NCBI GenBank assembly: GCA_020226215.1
Contig: CM035233.1
Location: 49,499,751 to 49,563,750, forward strand
Direction: 5' to 3'
Length of the DNA: 64,000 nucleotides
Source: Sindora glabra
Taxonomy: Eukaryota; Streptophyta; Magnoliopsida; Fabales; Fabaceae
Below, in pieces: positions 10,887 to 23,916 of this stretch; positions within the stretch are counted from its first letter, which is position 1, and the number at the start of each line of letters is the position of its first letter. The position numbers were made by a program, and so were the translations under genes. Below the pieces are notes generated by a model. It was given only the letters and a program-made list of their open reading frames with translations. It was not told the origin of the DNA and made no database searches.

Positions 10887-12231
10887 GTCAACCATTAAAG
10901 ACAGCCTTCTGACATTAAGCCACCACACACCACAATGCCCAAAAGGCCTCTTGTGTTCCATCATTTTTCCTAATAAGAGAAGCCCAATAAAGTAACTACA
11001 ATAGTAAAGGGAGCTATCACTCCCTTTGGTTTCAGTGTGATAGGTGTTTTTCCTGGTCACTACCACCAACATTCAACCAGCCTCAATCATCATGTGTTAT
11101 TACTCTAGAAAGGAGTGTAAAAGCTCTTAGGTTCTTAAGATTTTTTACGATCTTGATACCTCTCTAATGAAATGACTCATCAATAACATTTTTCAATGAA
11201 AGTGAGTAATTTCCTACAAAAATCCTTTAAGATTAATGATAATCTAAACTTATTTAAAAAACTCATTCATACATGCTTTAAGCTACATGGTAATGGCATT
11301 GAAAAATATGAGATTTATGCTATAGGATGACTAAATAATCTAATTAAAGTTTATGTCATCAACTTTAACATTTTAGGTAATATGCTTAGATAATAACTTG
11401 AAAGTATGAGAATGTTTTGTTATGGCATGTTAAAATGACATATTTAGAACTTGTTTAGATCATTAAGGTTTAATAATTATGCTTAAATGGCTTTGATCTA
11501 GGAAAGAGTCCTTAAAATATGAAATTTGGTTTCTTTCAAATAAAGTTGAAATTATTAGGAATTAGTATATGATTTTATGTAATGATGTGATGAGAATATG
11601 CTTAGAGCATAAAATTCTGATATTTTGCTTGTTTTACATTTGGTTTGGAGAAACTTTTATTTATAAAAATCTTTGAATCCTTTATGATAATCCTTAAATT
11701 TTTAAAAAATTAGGACGCAAAATGATAGAATAGTATGAGTAGATACTTTTTTAGCATTAAGTTTTAATATTTTATTTGTATGACTTCAATTCAAGAATCT
11801 CCATATCAAGATGTCTTTTAAGCTTCCTATGATTAATTCAAGGAAAGATAATAAAGTTATAATATAGGAGATAAAAATCTTATAATTTGATCTCAAAATA
11901 GTAGTTCAGAAAGCAAATGACTAAATTCAATGTATTCATAATTTATCTTTATGAATTATAAGTAAGAAGATAAAGAAAAGCTAAACCTGGATACTTCAAA
12001 GCGAAGATAGTGGACCCTTCTAGTTGAGTATATATCTTACCTTAAAACTTATATATTACTTATATTGTTTGACTGATATATTTTATAATTTTCTCATCAA
12101 CTATCTAGATCACAAACACATTCACACATGGAATGGAATAGAATCTATTTATAATTAGAGAATTTAAATCTCAATAGTTGCAATGTTTACTTGATCAATA
12201 TGTCATCAAGATAATTGGTTCATTATATATG

Positions 12232-12233
<2 letters not shown>

Positions 12234-12291
<58 letters not shown>
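12234..12291. repeat. (AT)n microsatellite
   Basis: An almost uninterrupted AT dinucleotide run of about 58 bp. Confidence 0.97.
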
Positions 12292-12294
<3 letters not shown>

Positions 12295-13921
12295 TATGGT
12301 CATCTGATATAATGTGGTTGTTTTCCTATTTTGAGACCTTAAGATAAAAGCAAGGTACCATCCTTACTTAGTATTCCTTGGAGACATTTATGCTTAAAGG
12401 AATAATAGATTATAAATATGTATGTGTATTAAGTAACTATTGATTAAACATGCTTAAAGACCATGGTGGTATTACTGCTAGTTGTAGATTGATTAACATT
12501 AAGTTTATATTGTTACTTGTGTGTTAGAAGAACGTAGTATAAGTTATACTGGAATATAAATAAATGTTGTGACCATACAGAAAGGCATAGTGGTGTTGCT
12601 ATATATGTATTGTTATTTATTTAATATCTACCTTATGATGATGAAATAGTTACTTGTGATGAATTTACATTTAAATTGTGATATGTAAAGCTTAAAATCT
12701 AGTGTACATATTATACTATGAATTATGCCATGAGTGGCATTAAAATTGAGAAATATGACAGGGGCAATAATATAAATACCGAATAGAAAATTTTTTATAA
12801 TAAGGCAGGAAGGGTATAAATCAAATCCTGAAGAAATAAGAATGGAAAGTTTATAAATGGTATAAGGTTAACCTGAGAATTAAAAGGTAGATGCATGTAT
12901 ATTTATTAAAATTATTATGCATTCATGATGTGAGATTGAAACTTATTTCTGATTGAATATCACTATTTAACGTAATTGTAAAAACTTGATATGATTGAGT
13001 TTTATTAGTTATTTGTAAATGTGACAACCATATGGAATGAATTATGTGTGTGATGATATTAATATTGTGTAAATTGAATAGCTAAGATTATTATGATTTA
13101 TGATGTAAAATAGAAAATTAAAGTCATATGCAAGTAAATACGTCAACTTAAGAATTGGTGTTGTGTGTTAACACAATCTAGGAATTTGGTTCGCAATCAG
13201 TTATTTAAATAATTAATTGTAATCATGGTTACGGTAAATGTATTTTCAATTTACTAAGTTCTTGTAACTCATTCCATTTCGTTTTCAAGTCAAAATAAAT
13301 GTATTTAAGCTTGTTACATCTATGGAGGATCAAAGACAGCTTAATTAGAAGATTTTGACAATTAAATTAGGATTATGATTAGAAGTAAAGTTTATTAATA
13401 TTTGTGTAAATATCATGTGTTAAGATTGTATATTTTATGCATATTTGATATCACTGTCGTATCCATAAAAGTTTACAAGTTTTATCTTTTAGGACTTGTA
13501 ACGTTTAGGAAGTGTCTAAAAATAAAAGAAATTCTATTCGTTTTTCTATAAAAATTTAAAATAAATTTTGATCCCCTATAGAAATAGAGAGATTCCTAGT
13601 AGATAGAATTGGTATAAATAATTACAAGACTAATGAAAACTAAATAGTAGAATCTACACTAGTCAAATTAGGTTTGGGTTGTGACAAATTATTTTAAAAA
13701 ATTTATAAAAAAAATTAAAGTTTAAATGTTAATTCATAAAACTCATGTTAAAAGAAAATAATTAGGATATATGTTTTTCTTTGCATCCAATATTTAATCC
13801 TAATTCTCATATATTTATTTAATAATTTAACTACTTTTACTATTATTAAAAAAAATCACGTTCAAAAAGAAAAATGTGTTACAAATTATCCTTCCACTTA
13901 GTTCAAATATGATACGTAGTA

Positions 13922-14300
13922 TTCTATAATGAGTAAATATAAAAATTAGTCCTTTATTTATAAGGGTAGTGATTATCCTTTAAATTTTATAATTTATACT
14001 ACTAGTTCCTTATTTTTATTTTTTGTTATAATTATCATCCATCCATTCACTTACAATATAAAATGAATGAAAAATATTAAAGTTTATTGTTAAATCTCAC
14101 CTTATTAATATAAAATACATGCTTATTTTTTGGGTATATTCTTTTTTTCACCATCTATTTTAATGTTACAAGTGAAGAAAGAAATGGATAGTTACAACAA
14201 AAGTAAAAATAAAGACCAATAGTGCTAGTTATAAAATTTAAGGGTGTAATAATTATCTTTAGAAATGAAGGACAAATTGCTATATTTACTCATTTTAGAA
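13922..14300. mobile_element. MITE with ~100-bp inverted repeats
   Basis: The left end TTCTATAATGAGTAAATATA and the reverse complement of the right end (TTCTAAAATGAGTAAATATA) match, and the match continues for about 100 bp with scattered changes ('gtcctt[t/c]att', 'attttataa'). A 5-bp direct repeat TAGTA flanks it (13917-13921 and 14301-14305). The 379-bp unit has no coding capacity. The superfamily is uncertain. Confidence 0.75.
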
Positions 14301-14987
14301 TAGTACATTCTTCCATTTTACCTCAAGTAATAACCATGTGAGTTTTATATGATTTTTTTATAAAATTTGCAACATTTTACATAAAATCATATTTTTTTCA
14401 TAAAATCTTGCTATAACTCTTAAAATTTTCATGCTGCAACTATCATTATTTTATATTGCAAGATTTATGAAAAAAGTTGCAAAAACTCATAGAAAAGTTG
14501 TAAATTTTATATAAATAATTATACTTTCATAACTTATGTCACTATAAAAAAATGGCATACTTTATGTAAAATATTGTAATTTTTATTATAAAAGTCTTGT
14601 AAAACTTGCAATTAGTTATATGTATATTACCTCAACTTAAATGCTAATGCATAAATTTCCCTTTTACGATGCATAATATTAGGCATTTCTTGTATCATCT
14701 TAAGTTCATAATTCATTTAAAGTGAGTTCTTTTATATATTAAATTTTTCTGTATACTAACTATTTAATGACTTATAATGAATTTTATATTTTTTAGAAAA
14801 AATATTCAATTTAATAATTTATAATTCATCAATAAAATTAATTTATATATATTAAATTTTATCCGCTTTTGTTACATCCTAATTCATATTTGGGTTAAAA
14901 CGATGGTAGAAACTACAAATCTTTACTGAAGATATTCATCGCCAGACAAATATTAATTGTTATTATTAACCAAGAGTGTGCAAGAGA

Positions 14988-15060
14988 TCCGTTGTAGTCT
15001 AGCCGGTTAGGATATTCGGCTCTCACCCGAAAGACCCGGGTTCGATTCCCGGCAACGGAA
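14988..15060 (+). tRNA. tRNA-Glu (anticodon CTC)
   Basis: A complete 73-nt cloverleaf is visible. The acceptor stem TCCGTTG (14988-14994) pairs with CAACGGA (15053-15059), followed by discriminator A. The D arm is GTCTAGCCGGTTAGGATA. The anticodon stem TTCGG/CCGAA encloses the loop CTCTCAC with anticodon CTC, which reads GAG (Glu). The T arm is CCGGG-TTCGATT-CCCGG. Box A and box B are both intact, CCA is not encoded, and there is no intron. The sequence is of the nuclear cytosolic type, not the plastid type. A T run follows immediately. It should be functional. Confidence 0.97.
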
Positions 15061-15064
15061 TTTT
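15061..15064 (+). terminator. RNA polymerase III terminator of tRNA-Glu
   Basis: TTTT directly follows the discriminator base of the tRNA, the usual Pol III stop signal. Confidence 0.85.
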
Positions 15065-15799
15065 GCAGTTTCTATTTTTGGCTCTTTCGTGATATTCCTT
15101 AGTAGAAGGCCAGCCCACCAGGACCTCTTTCTCTCCTTTGAGCTGTAAGTGCCCATTCAGGTTTTTCTCGGTGAACTTAAATGGGCTGTCGTCCTTGTTT
15201 TATTGGACATATCACACATTCCATTTGGAAAGAGAACGTTAGCCAGCCGATACTTATCCATTTCTTGAAGATATCAAATTTTCAGAATGCAGACATTGAG
15301 TTCTGTTCAAGAAAATTATAAAAAATAGTTAACCTTTTATTCATTAAATGTGTGCTTTTATCCTGATATATAACTATTAAACAGACTTATTCAATCTGTT
15401 TATAAATTGGTCCACACGAATTAATTATAAATAAATTATATTGAGTTACGAATTCGTATATGAAAGTCTGAATCTTAAATTTTGCGGATCAAGTCCTTGG
15501 ATATTTTCTTTTTTAAAGAAATAATTTTAATTTTTTAAAATAATTTTAAACTTAAAATAATAATTATAAATTTAAAAATTACATATTTAATATATCTATA
15601 ATCTATATCAATAATTTAAAATTAAATAAACGATGATAAAAATTAATTAAATTTGAAAATATTAATTTATAGATAATTTATTTAAATTGAATTAATTTAA
15701 AAAATAAATAATTAAGTTTGAAAGTGAATATTAAATTAGTTGAATAAAAATTTATACAATATATTAGTTAAATTTATAGGTAAAAATGTAAAATATATA

Positions 15800-15809
15800 T
15801 GTGTGTGTG

Positions 15810-15865
<56 letters not shown>
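15800..15865. repeat. Compound (GT)n(TA)n microsatellite
   Basis: A short GT run (about 15800-15810) passes into a pure TA run of about 55 bp. Confidence 0.97.
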
Positions 15866-15868
<3 letters not shown>

Positions 15869-16554
15869 GATGAATTGTGGATCAAGCATAGAGACAAAGC
15901 TAGAATAGGGTTATTGAGAGATCGAAATAAATATTATTACGAATTTATATGAATGTTTTTTAATTTTTGGGAGTTAAATGATTTTTTTTTCAAAAAAAAT
16001 AAACGTTCGAAAAATTTTAAATTTCTTCAAACATTTGAATAACTTGTCCCTGATCATTTAATTAATTTATGCCAATTTCAACCTGACAAATTAAATCATT
16101 TTAAATCTATAAATAAATTTATTTTTTATAAGCTTTAGTATTTAGTTTTTTTATAGATTTGTAGGAATAATTAAATTACTAAATATATACATCCAAAATT
16201 AAAAATTAAACTTTGGATACAATTAAAAGTATAAAATTTTCAAAAATATTAAAGATTATTTAAGTCAAACACTCCGACAATGAATCTATTATTTCAAACA
16301 CTCTAAAAATAACAACTTCCTCAAATTTTTCATAAATCCTAATCTTTTAAATTTCCATTTGTCAATAAAGTAGGCGTTTCATACCTAAAACAAAGGAATC
16401 ATGAAAAATGTGGGTTTTCGGGTTTTCCTAAGCCACTTATTGGATGTTGCTCGGCGTTCAAGGCTAAGGCATGGGCCGTGGGAAATGGAAATAGGTCTCG
16501 GATGGGCAGTACTTAGGTGTGTTTGTTCAGAGCTTCAAAACATGGCTTTGATTC

Positions 16555-16760
16555 ATGATTTACCCTCATTTTATCGAAGAATATTTTTTTATAAAATATT
16601 AAAATAAAAAAATTATTTAATATTAAATATAAAAAATTAAAAATAATTTTTTATTTTAAAAAGAATTTACTTATCTTTATTTTCAAACTTTTGAATATTA
16701 TTTTTTAATTATTAATATAAACGCATATTACTTATTTATTAATATATATATGCAAGTACT
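16555..16760 (+). repeat. Diverged AT-rich repeat, copy 1
   Basis: It shares with 17400-17612 an ordered set of motifs: 'atatttttttataaaatat', 'ttatttaatattaaatataaa', 'aatttactta/tct', 'ttttttaattat[t/a]aatataaa' and 'attacttatttattaatatatata'. Both probably derive from the same MITE or retroelement piece. Confidence 0.4.
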
Positions 16761-17399
16761 TTGTTAATTAAAAACATTTTTATATGGAATAAGCGGAGCC
16801 TAAGAATAATTGGAATGGAATTGTGAATTATGGACACATTAATTATTAATATGAAGCTCATACAGTGGAGAGCAAATAATGTACTTACTGATGTGTTTGA
16901 TGGATGTATCCTCAATGATTAAATTGACAAAATACATTATCATAATGGTACATAGAAAAACCTAATATTTAAAAGTGGATAAAATAAAATATAAATTATA
17001 TTTTATTCAAATGTGATTTCATTGGGTTCAATTAATTTATTTGTATGCGAAAAACTACTCATTTGTATTTATCCATTTAAACTCTTCCATTCAAAATTTA
17101 ATAATTATTTGTGCAAAGCACATGTCTTCTTTCTCCACAATTTTTTAAAAAATTAAATCTAATTTAAAGTCCAATTTCAGAAACAATTTGTTTGAAAAAG
17201 ACTGTAATCCCCTTTATCTCAACAATTCTGCAATTTGTACTTGAGATTGCCTTTTTTAATTCGAACTCAATTTACAAGCAAAAACCCTAACCCCTTTTAT
17301 CAAAGTAATTCTAAATCCTTTGCCGGAAGTAATTCTGCATTCTTTCACTTAAGACTGACTGTCCTAATGAAAAATAAATTGAAGTCGGTTGGTTTGGAA

Positions 17400-17612
17400 A
17401 GGAAATATTTTTTATAAAATATAATTTTAATAATACTTAGAGGGTTGAAATTATTTTATTTATTTAATATTAAATATAAAGATTTTGAAAATGTAAATTT
17501 ATCTTTTTCGAATAGAAATTTACTTTTTTCTGTTATCATTATTCTAAGTATTTTTTTAATTATAAATATAAATAATATGTTATTTCTTTATTAATATATA
17601 TATATAAATGAT
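17400..17612 (+). repeat. Diverged AT-rich repeat, copy 2
   Basis: Same motif order as copy 1 at 16555-16760, in the same orientation about 850 bp downstream. It is preceded by GTTGGTTTGGAAAGG, which resembles the start of some MITE ends. Confidence 0.4.
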
Positions 17613-19917
17613 ATTTTTTATAAAAAAATACGTTTTTAACAAAATAAATGGAATTAAAATACCTTATTCAACTTCAACAGGAGGAACCAAACTAAAAAGA
17701 TTAGAGATGGACCACAAAATGAACAGATTCAACCAAACAAAAGAATGGTGGAAGATCACAGGGAACAAATGTCTTCAACACTGCCGCTCTTTAGCAAGTT
17801 TGGACCAAATTGGTTCGACAAACCTCGAATAGAAATTATGATTTTCTTTTTTATAAATTGATCTGAAAAATGAGTGTTAAATCATATTAAATATGGGAAA
17901 AGAAGGAGCATACACATTTCACATGTATCTTTAGTTAAATTTCAAATGGAAAATAAATTTATAAATAAATTTTGATAATTAAAAGTATAGATGAGTGATT
18001 TTAATACTTGAATTCACACGTGGGTTAAATAAAAAATTGAAATCACATATGAATAAAAAATAATTTATCTTAAAATAAATAATTGCAAAATTGTTTTTAG
18101 AGTTGCAGTTATTTGTTTTATTGATTTTCTCATTGTAGCACTAAAAAATGTTGAAATTGTTGATGGAAGGGTGGGTTTGTTTTTTATAAAAAATTATTTT
18201 TCTTCCATTTATTTGGATTTATAGCTAAAATATAAAATTAGAAATTTTATTTTATTTATTTGACATTATATATGGAATCGCGTTACGAAAAATAATCTTC
18301 ATTGTTTTGAAATAAAAATTATTTTCTCTTATTATAATTATTACTAAACATAATAAATAGCATAACGATTCTCTGCAACAAACTTTTCTGGGGAATATGT
18401 TTTTCCCCCAAAAGTAACGCAACCTAAGGTGCTTTTATAATTGCGATTTTTGAATGATTCTGTGCCTTTGTGGCCTAAAACATGCAAAGTGTATTATGTG
18501 TATAATATATGTAGGAAAAATACACGGGGTGCTTTAGTAATATATTAATATATTATTAAATTTAATTATGTATTAAATTAATAATTTATTTAATACTATA
18601 CAAAATTAATAATTTTTTAAAATATATCATATAATAATATATTGATACACCTTTAATTTTCTCATAAAATATTCCTCAATGATGAAGAGTAAAGCACTCA
18701 TAAAAGGTGAGAATGCAGTATTGTTCCCCGCATTGTGTTTTATGCCATTGTAGGTAGTAAGCAAGCATTGCAATCATGCCTGCATGTGGAAGTAGAATTT
18801 GCATTCGTTTTTTTCTTTTGACAAAGGAGATATTTTATTGCATTAGTATATTATGCAAGTTTTTAAATTTTATTCATCTTATATAATAATATATAAATAA
18901 ATAAAATTTAATGACCTAAATTAACGGTTCGATATAATTGGTGCATTATAATTATTATCTTTAAAAAATATTTGTTGCACATTTTATAAGATAAGTGATG
19001 ATTTATTTTTTTTAATAGATATATAACAAGATTTATAAAATTATAAATCTTATAATTTACGAGGAAAGAATAAACAAGAAGAATTTGTATGAAAGGATGA
19101 ACAACATTACTTTTTTTTTCATTGTGTTTTAATTTGTTATATGGAAAAAATATAAATCAAATTACACTGAAATTTAGAATATTTTTTATACACAATTAAA
19201 CATATAAAAGAATTGGTACCTATCAATTTTTAATGTAGCAGAAGAATGATCAAAAGAAAAAGAAAAGCTTCTAAATCCGTGTATACAATTACAGCAAACA
19301 ACAGCGTGTTCAATAGCCTATCGCTTTTTTGTAGATTCTCCAATTGCCCTCTAACTCTCCACTTTTCGCAGGGATGCATAATTAAGCTTCATTTGGCATG
19401 TAATGTTTTTACAATTGATTTTATTCATTCAAGTGATAATTTGTGTCTTTTAAAGATTTTATTTTCGGTTGCATCCCATATTTTTGTCTACGGATATATG
19501 TTTAGTGGATTAGTTATATTATTATAAAAAAATAATAATATTATATATATTAAAAATGAAATTTAAAATTGTATTTCAAATATAAATTAAAATTTATTAT
19601 TAAATATAAGATAATATGATAAATTCATAAAACTTAATTCAATGAATATGAAAATTTTAAATTTTAGTTTTAGATCATATTTCGATATTTATAACATTTT
19701 ACAAAAAAATTAACAACTAGAAAATTAAATTAAATTTTTATGAATTCTCTGAAATTCTTTAAAAAGAAATATACATTACATTTAATGTATCACACAAAAT
19801 TAGCTAGATAAAATATTGAATATACATATAAGAACTTCTCAAATATTTGGGAGATGATATTTATCAATTGAAACATTTTTACTTGATAAATTTCATCAAA
19901 TACTGGATATATCAAAA

Positions 19918-20341
19918 TGATGAAAATTTTCATGGACAATTTACTTATCATTGATTTGGCCTTCTATTGCAGTACAATAAGGAAGAGATAAAATGAATTA
20001 ATTAATAAATTAATATAATATTTCATATAAATAACTATCATTTGTCAAATAAAGCTTTCTCACTAAAATACTGAGAATCCTTCTTTTAGCAATCTCTTAG
20101 TCCTTATGCAATAGGTCTCACTAATGGAGTAGAAAACTTTAGATTTAGAAAGATGTGAAGTAGATGCCCTATATACATATTACTTAATTCGAGTTTTAGA
20201 TCCTATTCATTACAACATCCAAACCTGTTTTACCAATATTAAGCATAACTACCCATTTGTTTATTCAATTATGTTACATAGGACCTAGTTAACAAAATCT
20301 TTTTATTAATAAATTATGTATAATCCATAAAAATATTAACA
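19918..20341 (-). repeat. 3' LTR of the copia element (left copy)
   Basis: Starts TGATGAAAATTTTCATGG and ends AAAATATTAACA on the plus strand, giving TG...CA termini. It aligns along its whole length with 27814-28238, with shared blocks such as TCTTTTTATTAATAAATTAT. Confidence 0.85.
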
Positions 20342-20353
20342 ATTTTTCACTTG
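20342..20353 (-). other. Polypurine tract next to the 3' LTR
   Basis: The minus strand reads AAGTGAAAAAT immediately upstream of the LTR start TGTTAAT, the expected place for plus-strand priming. It is short and slightly degenerate. Confidence 0.5.
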
Positions 20354-21130
20354 AATGTATATCATTTATTAATAGTGGCCACAAAAAGGATTAATATTAA
20401 TACAAAATTAATAACTTTCACACTCATTGGTTCAATTGAGATTATAGATATCTAATAATATAAATACTATATCCGAAGGAATATTAACATCATAACATAT
20501 CAAACACCCACAACCTTGTTGACCAACACTATCAAGACATGCAGAATAAGATTTACACAATTTTATATGACTATGTATAAATCTACACACAATAAGTTTT
20601 GGTATCCAACCAAGATATCTAACAAAAATGAACACAACAATGAGACAAGGTCTAAATATTTTTATAAATATATGATAACCAAAATGTGCACATATATGAC
20701 AACTTAACATAAAGTTTTGTTCTTAAATAATAAATAATGTCATATATATTAACTCTCACTTGCCCAAAACATCAAAGGGCTTTGCATAAATCATTATGGT
20801 TTACATGTTCAATAAAAGTTCCTACTATTAAGCCTTTAGCTAGGGATTCACAAACATATGATTCGTGAAAATGTGCTCAATAATAGTAATATACTCACAT
20901 ACCTTCTCTCTCATATAGTGATACTTTACATTGAAATGCTTCAAACTAGTGAAACTCTTATCATTAAGAAAGAAGCTTACAACAGTAGAGTTGTCACAGA
21001 AAATGGCTAAAAGCCTGATAATACTTTTCACAAGATGGAATTTTGAGAAATAATTCCTAAACCATACAATTTGAAAAAAAGCTTTATAACAGGCGACATA
21101 CTCTGCTTTTATGGTGGAGATTGTAACAAT

Positions 21131-22303
21131 TAAGGGTGATCATAGGTTAGTTAAAATTAGTTAAATGACATGATTTTAACCGATCGAAGCAAACTAAATG
21201 TATAAAAGGAACAATCAAATTCAACTGATATTAATGAGAAAACTAATTTTAACAGTGAGACATGGATTTAAACGAGTTTGAACAAGTACTAACAGTCTCA
21301 AATTTCACTTTTTTTAGTAAGAAAAAATGTAATTTAGAATCTTAAAACAAAACCCCCGTCATTAACCTAAACACAAATAGTAATGAAATCAAAAGCAAAA
21401 ATAACTCAAAACAAAATGAAGTTTTAGTGAGAAAAATGAGAGTACAATATATAAATCTAAAATTTTGAAAAAGATAATGCATAGATCTAAAAATTTTAAG
21501 AAGAAGACAACACATACAAAGATTTAATTTCCTTAGCTCTAACTTTTCTTGTTAAACTAAAATGGATAGAATATGTGGGGGGGAAAAGGTAATTGTGAGC
21601 TTCTAAACCTAATTTCTTAGGTTATCAGCATTTGTTCTTCTCATCCTTAGAAGAAGCCTGCATCGTCCATGGCAAGAGGAGAGAAGACAACAAAGACGCT
21701 GAAGAGTTCAAAAAGAAAGAGTTATAAAATGAAGTGAAAAAAATTTTAAAAAAGTATTATATAAAAATGTAAATGCATTCTATGATATATATACATACTT
21801 ATAAATATTAATATTATAATAAAATAATACATAACTTTTTAGGAAGCCTAAAAGGGCAGCTTCAATTTATGCAAAAGCTAGGAGTTATGCAATAGAGTAT
21901 AGATAGGTACAGAAGTAGCTTATGCTACATGAATCACGAGATGCAGCATATAATGGTTAATAAAGAGAGACTGTCATCTATTATTATTTTTATTATCGTA
22001 CCCTTTGTAATTTTAAATTTATTATTTAGTTTGAAAATAACTTAAAACCCTGCCTTTTTCTATGTGTTGTTGTGCCTGTTTGTCTTCCATAAGCCTGTTG
22101 CGCCACTGCCTTAACTTCGAAATGCGTAAACCTTCGATTGAAAATGATTTTATACAGTTAAATAATTCACAAACCATTTTTATCCAAAAACTATTTTTTT
22201 ATAAAAATATTTACTTGAGATAAACTAATAATTAATTTTAACTGATAAAATTCAATTAAAATTAGTCTATTTACTATGGTTTAAAAATTTTTTCCCACCC
22301 CTA
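21131..22303. mobile_element. hAT-type element inserted in the RNase H region
   Basis: An exact 8-bp direct repeat GTAACAAT flanks it (21123-21130 and 22304-22311). The ends TAAGGGTG and TAGGGGTG (reverse complement of the right end) are hAT-like inverted repeats. Removing the insert plus one duplication joins the RNase H codons ...KQLIVT and IS... in frame, as expected for a simple insertion. The 1173-bp interior shows no transposase; it is non-autonomous. Confidence 0.85.
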
Positions 22304-23916
22304 GTAACAATTAACTGCTTGATGCTTTTCCACAATACAATACTTCTAACAATCATGAAAATAAATCCAAATGTGGATTTTGAATAATCTAGACAACTAG
22401 CATAATCTAAGTTTGAGTAGCTTGTAATGCTAAGATCTTCTAATTTCTTATAAGTCAGCATAAGGTCCTTTGTACCTTTAAAGTATCTTAAAACTCTTTT
22501 TATAGCATTCTAATGTTTTTAACCCTAATTACTCCAAGGATCTTCCAAGTACACCCATAAAAAATATAATATCAGGTCATGTACATACCTAAGCATACAT
22601 CAAGCTACCCACAACTAATGCATATGAGACTTTTTCCATTTTTTCTTTCTCTTCATCAATTTAAGAACTTGGGCCTTTGTAAACACTCCACCCTTCTAAA
22701 TGGATGAACTAACTTGAGAGCAAGTAAGCATATAAAATATTTTTAAAATTTTCTCAATATATGATCTCCAAAATAAATCAAGAATATCCTAGGACCTATC
22801 ATGAAGTATCTTAATGCTTAAACATAAATGAGGCATTCCCTAGGTTTTTCATCTTAAAGTAAAATGATAACAATTGCTTTGTCTCAGTCAATAAGCTCAA
22901 GTTATTTTTTGCTAAAAGAATGTCATCCACGTATAGGACTAGAATTGTAAATTTGCCAGCATTTTCATCATATAAATACACCACTTCGTACTGTTCTTTC
23001 TAAATCTAAGAGAGGTAATTATTTCATGAAACTTAAGATACTATGGTTAAGAAGCTTGCTTCAAACCATATATAGATTTCTTTAATTTGCACATCAAATG
23101 CTCTTTACCCTTCTTTCAGAATCCATTTAGCTACTTCATGCACATGATTTCAAATAGATTACCATTCAAGAATGTTATTTTCACATCCATCTGGTGCAAC
23201 TCCAGATTAAAGTGAGTAATAAGAGTTATAACAATTCTGAAAGAATCCTTCATTGATATTGGTAAGAAAGTCTCTTTATAATCCACTCTTTCATTTTAAG
23301 TATAGCCTTTAGCCACAAGCCTAACTTTATATCTCTCAATCTACCAGTAAACATCACACTTAATCTTAAAAAATCTATTTATAACCAAATGACTTATAAT
23401 TTGTAGGCAATTCCATAAAATCCTATACTTAATTTTTATTCATTGAAGCTAATTCATCCTCTATTGTAATGATCCATCGAAGAGAATTAGAACTAAACAT
23501 TACCTAAGAGAAAGTAATGGGATCAATATTTTCATTCAAATCATATTTGTGTTCTTATAAATACATCATATAGTCATTTGATATTAGTAATTTATGCTAT
23601 CTAAGTGATCTTCTTAACAAAATTTCAATATCAAAATCCTTATCTTCCTCTAAAGGTTGTGAAATATCATGTTGTGGAGGACCAGAAGATGAAGAACTAA
23701 CAAGTTAAGATATTGAGGGAATAATTACTCTTTCTTCTTTGAAGTCTATAATCTATGGTGTCTGATTCTCACTATCTAACTCATCCTTAAAATAAATTAC
23801 TCTGTAGATTCAATAATATGTGTAGTATGAGTTAGACAATAGAATTTGCTACCTCAAGAACTAACACAATAACCAATAAAGAATCCAAATACTATTTTGG
23901 AATCAAGTTTCCTGTC

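Larger units (their letters stand above)
10089..13921. other. Gene-free AT-rich stretch, possibly old retroelement DNA
   Basis: No coding sequence was recognised. It contains a pyrimidine-rich tract and an (AT)n microsatellite, listed separately. The right part ends in GGTTTGGGTTGTGACA at about 13671-13686, which looks like the 3' terminus of a plant Ty3/gypsy LTR, but no matching start with a target duplication was found. Confidence 0.4.
15066..19917. other. Gene-free AT-rich stretch
   Basis: No credible gene. Open frames here are short and, as at about 15740-15952, run through the TA microsatellite. Two diverged copies of an AT-rich repeat are listed separately. The segment 19240-19400 is less AT-rich, but I could not assign it. 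Confidence 0.5.

Noticed and set aside
9875..13686. Possible giant solo Ty3/gypsy LTR (TGTTACACCC start, GGGTTGTGACA end)
   Set aside because: The termini are suggestive, but the flanking 5-bp words (AAAGG and AATTA) differ and the supposed start lies inside a well-supported TIR element ending at 10088.
15740..15952. 70-codon frame with (YI)n run
   Set aside because: It is translated TA microsatellite.
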